From contig NC_092405.1 in the NCBI RefSeq assembly GCF_009017415.1, forward strand, positions 4,092,001 to 4,156,000: a DNA stretch of 64,000 nucleotides, read 5' to 3'. Numbering within the stretch: position 1 is the first letter of the stretch; each line of letters begins with the position of its first letter. Below are positions 42,665 through 54,943 of the stretch, piece by piece. The position numbers and the translations under genes were made by a program. The DNA comes from Aspergillus flavus (Eukaryota; Ascomycota; Eurotiomycetes; Eurotiales; Aspergillaceae). The notes below the pieces were generated by a model. That model was not told the DNA's origin. It did no database searches and was given only the letters and a program-made list of their open reading frames with translations.

Positions 42665-44151
42665 ATGGCCCGCCAAGACCGCGCCCCAACAGCCCCATAC
42701 AGTGAGCCATTACTCCCCCAACTCGACATCAAGAACCCATACTACACCGACCTCCACCACAATCTTCGCGCCTATGTCCGCAACTACGTAGAATCATCAA
42801 TCGCACCCTACGCCCAAGAATGGGAAGCCGCAGGCCAAGTCCCCGAACCCGTCCGCCGGCGCCATTGTGAACTAGGATTCGGAATCATTCATCCCCTGAC
42901 GACGATCGAAGATGCCGCCGGACTGTTCCTGCCCAATAACGTCCCGCGTGAGAAGTGGGATACGTGGTGTTCGCTCATTGTTGCTGATGAGCTTATCCGA
43001 ACCGGATACGTGGGTGTGATTTGGGGACTGGGAGGAGGGAATAATATTGGGTGTCCGCCGATTGCACGGTTTGGAACAAAGGAGCAGAGGCAGAGGTGGC
43101 TTCCGAAGGTTGCTAAGGGGGATATTCGGTTTTGTTTGGGGATTACGGAGCCTGATGGTTTGTTATGTTCTCATCGGATGATGGATGTTGTTGTTTACTG
43201 ATGGTTTGATAGCGGGATCGGATGTTGCTAATATCTCGACGACGGCGAGGCGCGAAGGTGATGTCTATGTTGTCAACGGGGCGAAGAAATGGATTACCAA
43301 TGGTATTTGGGCTGATTATTGTACTGCTGCGGTGAGGACTGGAGGACCTGGAAAGGGTGGTATTAGCTTACTTGTGATTCCTCTGGCGGCTCCCGGGGTG
43401 ACGCGAAGAAGGATGTATAACTCTGGTGTTCACGCAAGCGGTAAGGGCCCGTATATCTCTTTGAAAATTTTTCGTTTTGTTGCTAATGTACAGTGCGATA
43501 GGATCCACATTCATCGAACTAGACGATGTCCGGGTCCCGGTAGACCACCTCATAGGAGAGGAAAACAAGGGCTTTCCTCTGATCATGTCAAGTACGTCCG
43601 TCCTATATCACAAGTTATCAAAAGTATACAATGCTAACGCTATGTTAGATTTCAACCCCGAGCGTCTCAGCCTCGCCTGTGCATCATTACGTCTAGCTCG
43701 CGTGTGTGCCGAAGATGCCTTTCATTACGCGACACAGCGAGAGACATTCGGCGCCCCGTTAATAACAAGACAGGCCATACAGTCAAAGATATTCAAGTTC
43801 GGGCTCATGATCGAACCCGCATACGCATTCATGGAACAGCTTGTTAATATCATCGAGCTTACCAAGGACAGACCCACCGACGATGTCCGAATTGGGGGTA
43901 TGACTGCGTTGCTCAAAGTAATGTCTACCAGGGCCCTGGAGAAGAGCGTTAGAGAGGCTCAGCAGATTCTTGGCGGTGCCGGGTATAACAAGGCTGGAAA
44001 GGGAGCACGAATTGAGCAGATTAGTCGTGATGCCAGGGTCCATGTTGTGGGAGGTGGAAGCGAGGAGATCATGATGGGTCTTGCGCTGCAGGAGGAGACT
44101 AAAGCGCTTCGTACGAGGCGGAAGGCTTTGGAGAAGAAGGCGAGGCTTTAG
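42665..44151 (+). CDS. Acyl-CoA dehydrogenase
   Basis: Four exons (42665-43157, 43213-43440, 43502-43591 and 43649-44151), 437 residues. It would oxidise acyl-CoA to trans-2-enoyl-CoA with FAD. The first junction restores the family phrase EPDAGSDVANI; ITEPDAGSD is the substrate and FAD-binding signature. Then come GAKKWITNG, GSTFIELDDVRVPVDHLIGE and the junction SNFNPERLSLA. Late signatures are YATQRETFGAPL and the C-terminal QILGGAGYNKAG plus the GGGSEEIMMGLA flavin/dimer motif. Residues 30-150 are helical. No obvious mitochondrial leader and no peroxisomal SKL-type tail are present; it ends KKARL. KARL-like ends can act as weak peroxisomal targeting signals, so the compartment is uncertain. 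The first exon is C-rich, the second G-rich. Confidence 0.93.
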
Positions 44152-44392
44152 GTGGTGCTACGATATTACATTTTATTCGAGACTACCTGATTAGCGTCGG
44201 TCCCCAGACGTGATTGTCAAAATCAGAAAACATGCCAGTTTGCCTTATGTTCAATGGCAATAGTAAGGACAATGCCTCATTTAACATGAGCCCTGGATCT
44301 CCAGATCACAAGACCAACCCTTGAAAAAAAATCATACAAGGAAGGAAACAAGTATCGTACATCATCCTGCAAAAGCCCTCCGCGAATTGATA

Positions 44393-45526
44393 TCAGCGGG
44401 CCCGACACACAACGTAATGAGCGTGATTACCCATCCTTAACAAGATCCCAGGGTTAACTGTACTTCGACATGGCTCTGTACCCTCAATCTGCTCGGTTCG
44501 TCTTCTTATCACATTATAGTGCTGCGTCATATCAAGGAGGGCTTGTCCGAGCAACGGAAGGTCGTGAAAAGCCTCAGGTCTAAGTGGAAAAGGTATTGCT
44601 TTGCCATCATGCTTACACCTCACCCTGATGTCCGCCGAAGAAGTCGTGGCTATAAAAGTCACATTCTTAGCAGACTCTTGTCCCTTCGTCGTGGCAGACT
44701 TCGGATCATTGGACCCTTGCACATCAGGCGTCTTCTGAGCATTGGGACCACATTGTTGAGATGACTTCGGCTGCAAAAGCAGAAGAAACCTCTCCACCTC
44801 TTCATCGGACACAGGACGTGCGATATGGAACCCTTCATTGTCGACAGGCCGTGACGACGGTTCAGTTCCCTCCCTCGTACCAGACGAACTACCGGTATCT
44901 TCAGAGCTCTCACGGTAAATACCTAACCCCAACCCATAAGCATACACCAAAACACACTAAGAGAATTACACTCACGATGAGCACAGGTATACCGTCTACT
45001 AAACCGACAATTCGCACAAGACCCATGAACCTTGGTGTCAGCGGTCGTATCAGAACCTATGATACAAGACCGCCATACGCCAAGCTGCTCGCTGCAGAAA
45101 GAGCATGGCTCGGAGGCTTCGGTGCCGCGTGTTTGAACGAATGCTGCCAGTCGTGATAGGTTATTCGTCAGTTCTCGTATAATCGGGCGGTTATTTTCGT
45201 CTGTTTGCCAGTCTAGGTATCGCTGTACTGGAAGGTTTGAGTAGTATTCGATTGCTGAGTTGGGGTTCGGTCCTGCTATTGGGAGATCATGGGTAGTTGA
45301 ACCTGGGATGGTGGGTTTATCTGGTTAGTGGTGCTTAATATATTTGAGATTTGTGGGATATGTTTTGGAAGAGCTTACGTGCTTTCTTGGGACGTTTGCC
45401 CTTATTGGTAGGGGTTGAGGTTACGCGCTGTGGTGTGAACTTTGTGGGTGATGGTGCGTCTCTGGGTTCATCACCTGGGTGTCTCTCATGGTCGGTGTTT
45501 GTTCGGCCACGGTTCATAATGGGCAT
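44393..45526 (-). CDS. DUF3716-type cysteine-motif protein
   Basis: Three exons (45379-45526, 44976-45302 and 44393-44922), 334 residues. The N-terminus is Lys/Arg/Pro-rich (TNKGKRPKKARS). Then comes the fungal DUF3716-like module near residues 100-160: EPCSFCSEQLGVWRSC followed by GSCANCRFSRRYTCAHR, i.e. two CX2C pairs with a variable loop, a likely zinc site. The third exon is an acidic/Ser linker followed by a segment (RPEAFHDLPLLGQALLDMTQHY) often found at the C-terminus of this family. Phases agree at both introns, and the second acceptor (44922) restores HRIYRESSEDTG. Such proteins are numerous in Aspergillus genomes and may be nuclear. Function unknown. Confidence 0.75.
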
Positions 45527-47111
45527 GAGGGGGAAGAGTGTTGCAATGTCAGAGGATTCGAGGAATGAGGGTAGTGTTTGTGTTGAGCATATCTCAACTT
45601 CTGAGTGTGGACATAGCTGAAGAGAGGAAGCACAACATCATGAATGACAGTTAAACGATATATGTTACTCTCGTAGTAAATTGGAAGACATGCTGCATTG
45701 ATAGTTTTGTCTCGGCGTTGCCATGCGTCTTTGTATATTGTAGTGATTGTGAGCACGATCTACGTGTTTATCGCCCTGTTAGTTCGCCATAAACATCAGT
45801 ATAACCACATACCATACAGCCCTAGTAGAATATCTGTGAAACGAAGAACTGGGGTATAATATAAAGTATGCTCATTGTCATTAGCTTGTTGTGAAATGTA
45901 GAATTTAAATCAATGCCAGCTTCACAAGAAGTTGAAAACTGCTCATAGGTTATACTTGTTCTAGGAGTGGAAATCTGATCATTGTCTTCAACTACCTACA
46001 TCTTGATCACTTCGTATATTGGTCAAGATGTCAACAGCAGGTTGTTTTGAGAAGCATAAAGTCCTCGCTCAGGCTCACTTGTAAAATAGACACTTTTCCC
46101 TTGCCTTCCTCTACCAGAATCATTTTGAATTCCTACAAAGACCGACAGATTCATAATGCCAAATGACCTTGGATCAACTCTGCTTCGAGCAGCATAGCGA
46201 CAACGTAAAATTTCATCCACTCTAATAAAGATAGTAAACATTCAAGAAATGGTAAGACCAAAATATTCAATACCTTGTCTAGATCATTAGATAGGCAAGT
46301 CCTTTCAAGCTTAAAAGATCAAAGTGTATGATAATTGGCCGTGCTAGGGCATTGGCTGGTCAGTGGAGGAAGCACGTGAGTCCGACGGTCCTTTTTCACC
46401 ATATATTTCGCTGTGGCCCATGTCGTGCGCACAGATTGCATTACCATGCTCATAAGGATGGGAATAATTTTCCGGCATCATTATACCGGTCCTAGACAGT
46501 ATCCAATAGACATAAATCCTCCAGTTGGAGAGAATATCGGGATGCGTCCTGGAGGCTAGAATGAACCAAACCAAGAATGGGAAACGCTGGGCAGTGTCAT
46601 GCAAATGCCAAAGTCCCATTGGTTACTCCAAGCTAGCTGAAACCACTCATACGAAGATAAAAATACCAGAACCCACCTAGGGTCCTAGACTGATCCAGTC
46701 TTTCATGCAGTAATCTCTTTTTAGCTTAGCCATCAGGGTTCGCGCCAGACCCTGTCACTCTAAGCGGAAGCTCCCGCCAAAAAAGATTAGGGTTCCACGG
46801 TTAGCGTCATGCCAAAGGATCGCTAGTTTTTCGCCTTCATCGGATGTCTCAGTTTCTCACTGCATAAGCGAAATTGGACCCGCTGTGTTGGAATGATTGG
46901 GTGCTTGGATTAGCCTCGCATAATGAGGTTAAAGAATGATCCCCCTTATTTTTTCCTCATTTGCCTTTGAGTCCATGGAGTGGTTATCCATGGTTCGCCA
47001 GTCATAAAGTTGTTTATTCAAAATTCTTGATAAGGATCTGTTATGCTGGCAGTCGATCAAGTTTCTATAGCGTAACACCTCGACGGGTCTCGGAGACTAC
47101 AACCGGTACTG
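45527..47111. other. Long intergenic, no supported gene
   Basis: About 1.6 kb. Two minus-strand frames (46023-46241 and 46344-46619) are open but unrecognisable. Upstream promoter of the GH76 gene by position. Confidence 0.35.
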
Positions 47112-48655
47112 ATGCGCTGTCTAAGCTTCTGCCAAGTTGGCTTGGCCGTCTTGGTATTCCTCTCTGGGCAAGGAGCTCTAGCCGATCTGGGGATCGATGT
47201 GAATAATGTCGGTATGTATGGGGTCTTAATACATGATGGACTCAGACATGCATACTGACACTGTGCTCGGCAGACTCCCTGAAGCAGGCCGGCAAGGCCG
47301 TTGCTGCACCCATGATGGATTTCTACAAGAAGAATGAAACCGAAGGCATTCCCGGCAAACTCACCGACACATGGTATGTGGCCGGGAGCATGTTCATGAC
47401 GTTAATTCAATATTGGCAAGCGTCCGGCGATGACACCTACAATGCCGTCGTATCGAATGATTTAATGTTCCAAGCGGGCGAGAATTATGATTACTATTCT
47501 AAGAATGTTAGCGACTGGTTGGTACGTTGTCTCTGCTGTATTCGTCCCTGCTGTACTATACAGGATCACTGACCTTCATCAGGGCAACGACGACCAAATG
47601 TTCTGGGGTCTAGCAACGATAACCGCCTCCGAGGCCGGATTCCCGGAGATCTCCGGCAAGCCCTCATGGACATCTCTTGCCCGCGTGGTGTTCAACATGG
47701 AAGTAGAACGATGGGATAAATCAGCCTGCAACGGCGGCATGCGGTGGCAGCTCTGGCCCTACCAGGAAGGGTACACTATGAAAAACGCAATTTCAAACGG
47801 TGGGCTTTTTGAACTGGCGGCCAGACTGGCTCGATTCACTAAGAATGAGACCTATTCGGAATGGGCAGACCGTATCTGGGACTGGTCGGCCAGCACGCCA
47901 CTTCTACAAACTGATCGTTGGTACATCGCTGACTCAACGTCCAATTTGAACAATTGTAGCGATGCGGGAGACCAGCAGTGGTCTTACAACTACGGCACGT
48001 ATCTCGCCGGCGCGGCTTTCATGTATAACCATGTAAGTAGTTTCACCACTCTTTTCGGGGTGAGAAAATCATCTGACAATACCAGACAAATGGCTCAGAC
48101 AAGTGGCTCAAGCGCGTTGACGGCCTTCTAAATTCTGTATTGACGACCTTCTTCCCGAAAGAAGGTAACGGCGTTGTACTCTCCGAAGTTGCCTGTGAAC
48201 CTATCCTGACATGCGACCGGAACCAGCTCTGCTTCAAGGGATACGTCGCTATGTGGTTAGCATTCACGGCAATTCTGGTTCCCTCAACGAGAGAGCTTAT
48301 CACGCCTAAGCTGCAGGGGTCCGCTGCTGCTATCTCGAAGCAATGTTCCGGGGGAGACCAAAACCTCTGCGGAGAACGGTGGTACTCAACCGAGCCAGTG
48401 GGTCCAACTGGATTGGAGGTCCAGATGGCTGCCCTGGGTGGTATCACGAGCAATCTAATGCTCTTCGAAGCGCAATCACCCAAGACTATCGAGTCTAACC
48501 CAAATGCGACAGAAACCGAGATCGACCACCATAGTGATGAGGAGCCGAATAAGCCGAAGCCAATTACTACTGGTGATCGGGCGGGAGCGGGGATTATTAC
48601 GGTCGTAGTCGCAATCGCTGTGGCTGGGACTGTGGTATGGATGATAGTACCGTAG
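47112..48655 (+). CDS. GH76 mannan endo-1,6-alpha-mannosidase (Dfg5/Dcw1 type), GPI-anchored
   Basis: Four exons (47112-47211, 47274-47521, 47583-48032 and 48086-48655), 455 residues. A signal peptide is clear (CLSFCQVGLAVLVFLSG, cleaved near ALA). The GH76 catalytic region starts with SLKQAGKAVAAPMMDFY. DNDD-type catalytic Asp pairs are seen as GNDDQMFWGLATITASE, preceded by YYSKNVSDWL. Further markers are CNGGMRWQLWPYQEGY, FELAARLARFT, WSYNYGTYLAGAAFMYN and CFKGYVAMWLAF. After a Ser/Thr/Asn/Pro stretch the protein ends DRAGAGIITVVVAIAVAG, a hydrophobic GPI-attachment tail. Dfg5/Dcw1 proteins are thought to transfer GPI-mannoproteins onto the cell-wall glucan. Sequon-rich. An ordinary housekeeping wall gene. 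Confidence 0.93.
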
Positions 48656-49667
48656 GGGCTGGCGGGTGATGGCAGGAGGTAGGAAATAAACAGGGTTGTT
48701 CTTGTGACTTATAGAATATAGATGTACAGTTTATATTGCAATTTCCTTTGTATCCCAGATTATATCCTTACTGTTTTATGATCCCTTATTTAACACTATC
48801 TTTATTATGTGTTGGCTCTAAATATGCTAGTAATTTGCATCTGCTAGATTGGACAAGACACTCCAAGACCCAGTTACATCCCTATGGAATTGCAGAGAAT
48901 GCCCCCCGTTGTCAGATGTTCTTACTCAACCTTTTGAAATTTATGATAGATCAGGGTATATAGCATCGGACAAAACCCCGGCGAGGTGTCATCGACAATC
49001 GTGTGCCTCATGCAGTGACATAGACTGCATTGCATTAGTCTGCTGTATATGAAGGTGCCTGGACTATGAAGGAACATACCTACCATGTCTAGGCGTGATT
49101 CATCATAAACACTACCCCTTGACCACCACCTGTCTTCACAAATTCAGCGCGGAAAAGGATTCCGGCCATATGGCACGGACCTTGCATGCATTGATGAGCT
49201 GGCAGCAACTGTGCACCAGTACTTTGTCACTTACCGCATGTGTCAATGCGTTGTTTGATGAGCAAATGATAGGCTTGACAGGCCTTGGCAGTGATCCTTC
49301 GCTTGGTGATATAATGATGGATAATCGATCTCTCGGTGGGTCTATATCTCTGACGGCATATTAGATGGGCTCGGTAGTACGAATGATATGTCGGTATTTG
49401 TTTAAAGTTCATAGAAGGGTGGGTTCAATAATATTTCGTCTATGTCAATTTATGGTTGAAGTAGTACCGAATAATGGTCTTCTTCATTATAGATTATTCG
49501 TCTATGATGAGGATTGTGGCATTGTCGGCGGTCTTAAGATTATGAACAGATTTTGTCAAAATTCTTACTCTCTTTTGCTCTCAAACATTGTGAGATGATT
49601 TACTACTTCTTATGCAGGTTTTAATGACTCTCTCGAAAAACAATAAAACAAGTATCGTAGAATTTGG
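48656..49667. other. Intergenic, convergent 3' flanks
   Basis: One kilobase between convergent genes. Frames here are short and unrecognisable. Confidence 0.4.
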
Positions 49668-51083
49668 CTACACATGTCCTGGCGGTAGGGCTGGGTCTCC
49701 CAATGTGCTGCGATCAGACCGCACCGTCGAGCACACTGTGAGGTGTGATAGCTCCAAGTCGGTGTTCTCCGTCGAGGGAGGAGTGTTCACCAAGGATTGC
49801 TGATCAGATTGAGTTGTCCGGGTGTTCTGGGTCGGTAGAGTGCTGATGCCTTGTGAAAAACTAATACTGTCCCACACCTTGAATACGCGTCGACGGACGG
49901 GAGCTGGGTTGTCATTGTTGACAGTGCCTTGAGAGCCTGACCGTCCCTCTGACCAACAGGGACAGTTGAGCTTAAGACAAACTATCCGTAGCACCGGGGT
50001 TATGGTGGGCAGACATGCGCAGAGTATAGCCACCGCACACTCAATAACTGACCATATCGTCGCTGGTCCGATAGTTCCTTATCCGCGGGTCCGATTAGAG
50101 AATCATTAATCTTCTCCGATAGCTAGGGGAAAATGTTGATTTACATACCAGGGACATTGTGTGGTGTAAATATAAACAGAAGTGTAAATCGGTAAATGCT
50201 CACACCGACAACGCTTCCATGGGAATGTATAGTCAGCATAACCCCATCGTCTAGTCATTGAGATTGCACAGCCACTCACAAAATACCCAACATGAAGACA
50301 CCAATGAGGGACAGACGGTAGAGGACGCTCCGGTGTAACTGCCAACAAGATCGGATGGGCAGAGATAGAATGGCAATATCGGTGAGAATATTGGGTAGCG
50401 CGACACAGTAGAAGCCTAGTTGTAAATTAATGCAGTGACCAGGTATATCGATATCCCAAGCCCTGGCCACCGGCGTGCACTGGAAAATGGCGGTCGGTAC
50501 AAAGGCAGTGGCCCAGAGAGTGACCACCGCACCACAGATCATTGCGCCTACGCGGAACAGACGAGAGATGTTGGTGAAAATACGGCGGTACATCATCAAG
50601 ATTGAAAGCTTGATGGTAAGGAGGTTGACCACGTAAAGGATCTCAAAGACGTAGAGCAGCTAGACCCCTCATGGATTATTCTCTGCTCTAGCTCAAGACC
50701 ACCAAAGGTAGTACTTACTTTAGCCACCATCAGCGAGCTTTCGGCGGAAAGATCCTCTTTGTCGTATCCCATTCCATAATGAATCACTAACATGACTCGT
50801 TAGCAGTGATCTCGAGAGAGACCTGGCAGGGGTCCCACCTTACTTCCCAGAGCAATGCCGGAAATCGTGAAGAGCAAAGCCTACACACCGATATCTCATT
50901 AGTATTGCGATTAGCCAGAGTCACCAATAGCGGATTTACCAGGCTTGCAACGATGAGACAGTCATCGGCACCTAGAGTCACTTTGCGGATGCGTCGAGCG
51001 ACAAAACGAAGCACGATGCTGACGACAGCAAGCACATCGACGGCGATGACATTGTTTCGAAACACATCCGAATGAGGGTTCAT
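49668..51083 (-). CDS. Fungal rhodopsin-fold integral membrane protein (PTH11-like)
   Basis: Six exons (50940-51083, 50844-50880, 50719-50786, 50280-50659, 50149-50213 and 49668-50077), 367 residues. The seven-helix domain (PF20684 type) shows its usual words: VLAVVSIVLRFVARRIRK, GADDCLIVASL, IHYGMGYDKEDLS, LLYVFEILYVVNLLTIKLSI, MMYRRIF, FQCTPVARAWD, then VGVSIYRFTLLFIF, ATIWSVIECAVAILCACLPT. The C-terminal 100 residues are a hydrophilic Ser/Thr-rich cytosolic tail. The very short exons 2 and 5 were accepted because each restores a conserved phrase in phase. Such proteins are putative receptors. No CFEM cysteine domain precedes it. An in-frame ATG at 51107 would add eight residues. Confidence 0.85.
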
Positions 51084-52130
51084 CGCTATGTCAATTACTG
51101 CGGTCACCCATCTCAGTCATGGTGGGTGAAGGGTGACGAAGTGATCTTAAATAAACTCCAATCGAGCGAAGCTGACATGAAGCCATGGAGTAAGCGAGGA
51201 GACATGTCTAGTCGCACCTCAGTGTTTTTTCCCCAAGATGGAAGTTGGAGAAGCGGAAAATGGAGCAGCCGTTCGACGAGTCTCAAAAACAACCCATTAG
51301 GGCCGGTGATCCGTGCGCATCCCCGCGAGCTGAGATCAGAAACTGAAGGCGATTGGCCTTTCTGTATATTCTCTAGCCAGCCCCGCGGATGGAGGCGATC
51401 CTTCACGATGTTCGCTTTTTTCCGGCACTCGTACACTGGCCCTCTTCTACCGCGTCTTCTTGATAAGCATCGTGCAAATGCTCATCATGAAACTTGACAG
51501 GTGTGGCCAGAGAAGATCAGCTCCTCTGCCGATCGTCTCCTGATTGAGCTATTTAGATCGCTATTTTCTACCCCAAAGAAGGCAACGACGATGCCTCATG
51601 GTCAATCATACTCTATACAGTTAGATTAGATCCCACGAGGAGCTGCTTAAGAGGGACTGTGCTGTACGCTCCTCAAATAGAAAGTTGGACCTTTGACACG
51701 GTTCGATCGACCTGGTGAATTCTCAGAAGTCAACAACCGGGTCCACTTTGCTTCCATAAAACTTGATCTAAAAAGTACCTCCAGGACCGAGACCAGACGG
51801 ATATGCACGAAGGCGGGTCAAGTAATTTAGGCTATACGGTAAGTAGAGCCCACTGTTGCGTTGCCCGTAGAGTTAGTTATGTGGACCGACGGAGTAGTCT
51901 ATTCAGCTTCCAGCACCCATGGGGCCATTAAGTATTGACTATTTCCCCCTCCTCTCGCCATGAACAATCACCAAGTACCTAATCGTGGAATACCACGACC
52001 TATACTCTCGAGCTAAACCGGTGATTCTGCATCTGAAGGCCATACTTGGCAACAAGAAAGACCCCAACTCCCCCAATAACGCTGATTATAGCACCTATGA
52101 TCACATCAGCACCCTCGCGTCCTCACAGGA
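51084..52130. other. Intergenic, no supported gene
   Basis: About 1 kb with short open frames on both strands but no recognisable domain. It separates the rhodopsin-fold gene from the putative biosynthetic cluster. Confidence 0.4.
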
Positions 52131-53711
52131 TCATAAAGCGCAACGAAAGATAAGTTCACAGATAGTGAATACCAAACCCACCCCAATGGCATCAATCAAT
52201 GGCACCACGGCGGCGGTGCTCACAGCCCCGAATCCATATTGGATGATATATTTGCCACTGATGGCAGCGAATCGATGTTCAGGGAGTGCTTCTGTGGGAG
52301 CCATTAATTAGGAAACCTTTAGTCTACCATCCAGTGATTAAGGAAGAATAACTCACCCGCGGTGTACGTATTGAGCCCGTTAAAAGCTACAACGATCCCA
52401 CCAGCCGCGAAAAACACGCTTATAATTGGGACAGCCATTCCGCCCACTTCCAGGTCCAACGTCCACCCGTAAATGACCATGCTTACGGGCATGACCCCCA
52501 GCCACATGGGTAGACTACCGTTCAGCCTATCCTGAGGTAAACGGATCCCGTCCCTCTTCGCAATGTACCGTTTCGTGGTCCTGTCAGAGACAATCCCCCC
52601 AACTAATGATCCAAGAACGAAGCCTCCCCCAGGTGCGAGATAGAAAAGACCGCTGACCAACGGTGTGGTGAAGTGGAATCGAGGATTAATAATATGTGGG
52701 ATAGATGTGAGGACAATAAATTGGAAGAATACCAGAAAGCCGCACGCAATATCCTGCTTCGATGTAAGGATATGCTGTATCTCGGGACACCTCTCGGAAC
52801 CCTCTTGGGGTCGCTGTGCTGATCAAAGGACAAACGCTTATGACTTACTGTGATAACTATATTTGGGTAAACGAGCGGCTTGAGGAGATTTACCGGATTC
52901 AATGCCGCAAGTCTTGAAATTGATCCATGGACAGTTTCGCTTTTTCCTTTCTCATTCGGAATAAAGAGCGACGATAGTATCAGGCCTAAGCCGGCTAATC
53001 CGACTTGTAACCAGTATATTATCCGCCAGCGGGTGAAAGAGACAATAATGCCGCCAATACAAGGTCCTGGAAACAAGGTCAATCAGGAAAGTCGTGGCCG
53101 ATGGAATCCTGCATCCTCGACATACCAATGGTGAGACCTGTGGTATTTCCTATCTGCATATATCCGAATGCTGCTCCACGTGCAACCTATTTCCCAGATA
53201 CGATGAAACATCTCTCAGCCAAGTAGCTATAAACAACAAAAGCCGTATGCGCGGAAATTCAAGCTTGCCCAGTGCTATTCCTACTTACCGGATCGAATGT
53301 CTCTGCCAGTAGTTCTTGTCCTGCCACCAGAAGGAATGTCCCTGTGATCCCAACAATGATTCTCATCGCGATGAACATGCTCGCATTGATAGCTAGGGCT
53401 GCACCGATAGAGAAACAGAAAAGGGTGAGGATTGCCAGAAGGTATGCATTCCGGCGCCCAATAAAACTCCGTATCGGCTGCCAGACGAACAAAGATATGC
53501 CCATGGCAATCTGGACACACGCATTAGCAATATGGAGTGTTTCTACCGTGGTGGACAGCTCGGCTGCGATTCGCGCGGTCGCCGGAAACATGGAGCACAG
53601 GGCGGAAGAACTGGTGAAAACCACGAAGCAAGCATCGGTGAGAATCAAACATTTCCGCCAAGTTGGGAAGGCATATTGCGCTCCATCAGAGCCATGCTTT
53701 GAACCTTGCAT
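52131..53711 (-). CDS. MFS exporter, putative cluster transporter
   Basis: Five exons (53289-53711, 53126-53186, 52849-53066, 52357-52753 and 52131-52291), 419 residues. A drug:H+ antiporter-like DHA1 permease in the plasma membrane. Visible markers are [16 protein letters not shown] (motif A), [20 protein letters not shown] joining [11 protein letters not shown] (motif C-like), [20 protein letters not shown], and the C-terminal [20 protein letters not shown] and [14 protein letters not shown] start at the ATG at 53711 because a TATA-like run (minus-strand GGATATATATATAAG near 53800-53815) lies about 95 bases upstream; in-frame ATGs at 53786 and 53828 are too close to or inside it. Its place beside P450, lipocalin-like and PKS genes suggests export of their product. 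Confidence 0.85.
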
Positions 53712-54943
53712 GGTCAATCTTGGCCCTAATAGATAGCGACAAGGTGGTGAGGGGACAACAAATACGGCGTTCAAACCATGTGTCATTGATTTACCCAGGC
53801 TTATATATATATCCAAAGCCCCTTGCATGTTATGTTAAGCAATATGCAAGGAGGATCGGTTACTATAACCGAACAAAATAGACCAGTGAGCTTCAAAATA
53901 TATCTCGCCCCTTGCGTCGTTGGGAGCGAAGAAATCCTTTTAACCTTCCTGAGGCATTCATGCAGGTATGCAGTGCAGATTTCTACCTGAAGCTTCCCAA
54001 GTTGATCAATAATATCAACATATACTTACTCTGGGTAATTGACCGAGAAGTTAATGGTGCACCATCACTCCTTCGACGTGCCTGTCTTCAACAAAGATCC
54101 GTTCAGCCCGAAGAGAGGCCGCGTGATCTAGAAGTCGTATAGTCAATAAGGAATCTATGTCGGATACCGGACGAACCCCCTGAATAAAAGGTCCCCTCTG
54201 ACTGATAAAGAAGAACAAGATTCAGTGTCCGGGATGTTTCTATTATCGTCACGAGAGTTAAGTATTTCGGTCTCGAGTTTTCTAGGTATCCTTCCCTAGT
54301 TCGCAAGCCTTCTGCCATGTATAGTAGCTTTTCAGACCATTATCCGTTCGTCAGATTGACCGTTGACTATATAGTGGTGCTGAACTGTACGAGTAACGAA
54401 CATAGTTTAAAAGTATATTCTCCATGTGCCACGCCGCAACAACGCTCTTCGATGCTTCATCCCAGTGTATGTGACCTCTCAGCCACAAAAGCGCTCTGTG
54501 GAGAAAAGGTCTTGGACACTATCCAGATATTCGAGAGACATGATGGCGTGGACAGATTTTGGCACTATGACCCTGTTCCCGATGTCATTCCTGGCCCCAA
54601 AGTGCCATACAAATCTCAAAAACGAATCCTTCTAAAGATGTCACAGTTGACACCTCCCGCGAAAGACTTTTTGCATCTGATTTCCTTCCATACAACGGTT
54701 GAGCATGCCAAATCATTCCGCTCCTAGACATTGATATATATATCACTACTAGGCAGGTCACCTACCATAATCGGCGCATTGTTTCTCGAAAATGATAGTA
54801 ACAGCTAGTGTGTGGCGGTTAAGACGAATGAGACATCTATTCTCGGCCATTCCCCTCTTATACATCTCTTCCTCAGTAGACCTCAATGTCTTTTCCCGCC
54901 TCTTACTCACCCCTATCCAACTCGGGACCAATGGGTCGTTAAA
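53712..54943. other. Intergenic, no supported gene
   Basis: About 1.2 kb between the MFS and P450 genes. One plus-strand frame (54317-54727) is open for 136 codons but has no recognisable feature. Confidence 0.35.

Noticed and set aside
46344..46619. 91-codon minus-strand frame
   Set aside because: No domain, signal or splice partner recognised. Kept as intergenic.
54317..54727. 136-codon plus-strand frame in the biosynthetic region
   Set aside because: Composition and lack of any motif suggest chance. No support for an extra cluster gene.
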